Positions 61,500 through 64,000 of a DNA stretch of 64,000 nt are shown here, in pieces. Origin of the DNA: Paramecium pentaurelia (Eukaryota; Ciliophora; Oligohymenophorea; Peniculida; Parameciidae); contig CAJJDO010000012.1 of the NCBI GenBank assembly GCA_905183005.1, positions 1-64,000 on the forward strand. Direction: 5' to 3'. A program made the position numbers and the translations under genes. The notes under the pieces were generated by a model. It saw nothing but the letters and a program-made list of their open reading frames with translations, had not been told where the DNA came from and did no database searches. Position 1 is the first letter of the stretch. Each line of letters begins with the position of its first letter.

Positions 61500-63257
61500 T
61501 CATTCACTTAAACTCCATATTTCAAGTATTTTAATACTAAAATCATTAGTTACTGTTAATATTTCATTTTTATAAGTCTCACATTTATTTGTATTACCTG
61601 AAGTCAAAGATTGATTAATATATAGACCAAATTAATCACCACATCCAACAGCAAATCCATCTGATTCACAAAATATAAAATAATTATTTGTTTCTGCCCA
61701 TCTAAATGCTCTAAATTCATTTTCCTACAATCATTTTATAATTACTTTAAAAGTCCATAAAAATGTTTCACCATTACCAAAAAATTTTCCAAATGTTAAT
61801 TATAGAGATTCATTTAAATAAGCTCCAAATTTACATTCATGTCCATCTTTGATAGTTAATATTAATGGTGATCTGTTTTCACATTTATGTAATAATGTTT
61901 GAAATGATGAACCATGAATAACATTTGAGAAAATTAATTTCCAATTTGATGTTTTATAGATTGATGGAACATGAGCAATAATCTTAAATTTAATAATAAT
62001 AATAATTAATTTACCTAAATTAATTCATCATTATCACAAATTTATGATTATTACATCATTTAAGGTAAATAATCCTAAGCTCCCCATAAATTATTTGTTC
62101 TTTTTAATAATTTTTCAGTTAATAAAGAATCTTGAATATCATAAAAAGGAATAATAGTTAGATTTTATTCTTTTGATTATTGTTAATCCTCTAATATTCT
62201 TTAAGATTTAGTTCTCACAACTTATTTTAAAGTTTCATATAAATCAACACTTAATTACATATGTTCTTTTTGATTTTAATCATTTTATATCTATAATAAG
62301 ATTAAATATATATACTCTAAAACTTAAGATTGGTATAATTTCAACTAACTTTTTACTTGTTACATTTGAATTAACATGAATGAGTAATACATAATCCTTA
62401 AAACATTTATTTGAACTTTTAGCAATTCTCATTGGCAATTCATTTAAATCTACAGATCTAACATCTTTTGTCATCAAACAAGCTTAAAAATTAAGAATGC
62501 TTTATTCTATTATTGTATATATTATTACTTTAACATTTTTTAACTATTTCTTTATTATGATCAATGAAACTTGGATCAAATAGAATTACATCATTATTTA
62601 TTGTTAAAATTCCTTCTATACATCCATAATTAGTCAAATAATATACATTAACTAATATGTTTAATATGTATATTATATACATTTTTTTGTTTATCCCTTA
62701 GACATTATTTCATCCATCAAATTTCTACCAAAATATGATGATTAATTCTGATTAAGAGTATTATAATCATTTTCTGTTTAATCTTATTAGATTTCCTATT
62801 CCTATGGATTTGGAAGTTTAATTCTCATTCCAGGTACAAAACACTCAGGAGATATGTCATTTAACTTTAATATTCTGTTTTAACTTAACATTAATAGACT
62901 TCAATACTTAATATTAAATTTTAGTTCTAGTCCAAATAGAGTGTCATTCTCTTAAACTATATAATCTATTAAATTAATTTCTTCTGGTTGTTTTAACTAT
63001 TAATCATAGTTATCTAAATAAATATTTTCTACTGCTTGCAATTTAATATCTAATTTATTTAATATAAACACCTATATATTCTTGTTCTTCTCCTTTTGTC
63101 CATTTTTCATAAATTGGAACATGTTCATTTGATGTAAATTCAAAAACAAATGTTTCATATGATTAGTCCATCTTTAATTCAGTCCCTGGTTTATTAGCCT
63201 ATGTATAAAATTAAAGAATACATGTGTTCCATAAAAATAACTAAATATATTCCTCAT
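61500..63257 (-). CDS. OXR1: OXR1-like protein: LysM, GRAM-like and TLDc domains
   Basis: 526 residues after seven introns (63199-63221, 63050-63071, 62884-62907, 62652-62680, 62507-62528, 62291-62315, 61983-62014), the most fragmented gene here. A LysM domain starts near residue 75: DYIVQENDTLFGLELKFNIN and NDISPECFVPGMRIKLP. A GRAM-like strand segment (NYGCIEGILTINNDVILFDP) follows. The C-terminus is a TLDc domain: VPSIYKTSNWKLIFSNVIHG, GAYLNESLQLTFGKFFGNGE, FIFCESDGFAVGCGDQFGLY, ending ILEIWSLSE. This order matches OXR1/NCOA7, which protect against oxidative stress and bind the V-ATPase. The upstream exon MRNIFSYFYGTH was added because it joins in frame; a start at 63171 is possible. Confidence 0.88.
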
Positions 63258-63503
63258 TATTATAAATAATTAAATTCATTATTATTATTATTACTAATTC
63301 AATTTTATTACAAATAATATAACAAAGAATTGAACTACATTATTTTGTATATAGTATGATAAGATATTTATATTTTCATATTATCTATTAATATACAATC
63401 AATATAACCAATTACAAATAGATAAGCAAAAAAAGATATTTATATGAATTCTTAAAGAATACCATAATTTTGATAAATTTATTGTTTATGTATTAATGCT
63501 TGA

Positions 63504-63880
63504 TCAATGATGATGGTGTCCATGTGCTTTAGGTGTTGGATTTCCAGTTTTTACATATCCTAAAACTTGAGCAGCCTTCAAATAAGGTGTGCCTGAGCAT
63601 TTCTTATCCAAACAGAATTATACATAATCTTTTTCTTAAATTTTGAAACATGTTCTATAACACAATTCTAAATGATAATAAATTGTTTGATACTATCTTC
63701 CCAATTGTTATCATGAAGGTATTAATGTCTAAGCTTATCTTAAATAGTTTATTATTAAACTGGGTAGTCTGGTTAATCTTCCAATCCATGAAACGAAGAC
63801 AATAAATCAAAGAAATGAATGTGTCCTTTATGGAAGATTTCTGGATTTTAAGGAGTATATGCTGTTGAATTCGATCTCAT
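63504..63880 (-). CDS. Small Cys-motif protein, possibly mitochondrial
   Basis: 116 residues after one 26-nt intron (63668-63693). It starts MRSNSTAYTPQNPEIFHKGH. Four Cys are paired as CYRTC and CLDKKC, 11 residues apart, a helical-hairpin arrangement like that of small intermembrane-space proteins (CHCH or small Tim types), although neither spacing is the exact consensus. It ends KAHGHHHH, a natural His-rich tail that could bind metal. No leader peptide, as expected for proteins imported by the Mia40 route. Assignment is inference. Confidence 0.65.
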
Positions 63881-64000
63881 AATTATTTATTTAATTTAAT
63901 ATTTCAAAATTGGACTTATTCATACTCTATCTAATAAATTAATTTGAAATCAATGAAATATACTATTATAATAATGATTAAATCTATTTTTCCAATTTTT

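Noticed and set aside
1..64000. CRISPR arrays, insertion sequences, operons or bacterial signals
   Set aside because: None seen; code use, introns and telomere show a ciliate somatic chromosome. TA-bounded retained germline elements (IESs) were looked for in broken genes, but none had convincing ends.

Overview
The window is the left end of a somatic (macronuclear) chromosome of a ciliate, almost certainly Paramecium and close to P. tetraurelia. It opens with a mixed C4A2/C3A3 telomere. It is very AT-rich, and genes can only be read if TAA and TAG encode Gln and TGA is the sole stop. Almost every gene is cut by introns of about 19-34 nt with GT(A)...(T)AG ends. A trichocyst matrix protein gene confirms the lineage. 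I built each gene model by joining exons by eye. For all multi-exon models except the one flagged frameshifted gene, coding length after intron removal is a multiple of three. Single-species assignments and protein names rest on motif recognition only, because no database was searched.

Layout. 1-1.3 kb: telomere and gene-poor subtelomere with degenerate repeats. 1.5-5.2 kb: ruins of a hybrid histidine kinase. 5.2-6.0 kb: mitochondrial thioredoxin-like gene and tRNA-Gly. 6.4-13.3 kb: secreted aspartyl protease, alveolin-like cortical protein, HIT protein, MORN protein and an ULK-like kinase. 13.3-17.4 kb: a decaying gene, a pseudokinase with a one-base frame fault, and a B-box-type zinc protein. 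17.9-20.8 kb: trichocyst matrix protein and a calcium-dependent protein kinase. 21.4-25.6 kb: two coiled-coil genes and a C2-like fragment. 25.7-30.6 kb: Phe-tRNA synthetase beta and a cyclic-nucleotide-type K+ channel. 30.7-37.3 kb: coiled-coil protein and a full-length ABCA transporter. 37.4-46.5 kb: three minus-strand genes (large coiled-coil, protein kinase, large coiled-coil). 47.1-57.1 kb: a tandem cNMP-binding protein, a tiny membrane protein, a 1415-residue unknown, a mitochondrial-type protein and an AAAP amino-acid transporter. 58.4-60.6 kb: two small genes inside a perfect 1073-bp duplication joined by a single N, probably an assembly artefact. 60.8-64 kb: a small unknown, an OXR1-like LysM-TLDc protein and a Cys-rich small protein.

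Functional themes are typical of the ciliate cell surface and signalling: kinases of several kinds, Ca2+ and cyclic-nucleotide sensors, an ion channel, transporters, cortex and exocytosis proteins, and many Gln-rich coiled coils. There are no operons. Genes are packed with very short spacers (15 bp between two convergent stops at 9.97 kb). The most unusual items are the histidine-kinase relic next to the telomere, the second decaying gene wedged between two kinase genes, an inverted telomeric tract, two apparent 19-nt introns, and the N-joined duplication.
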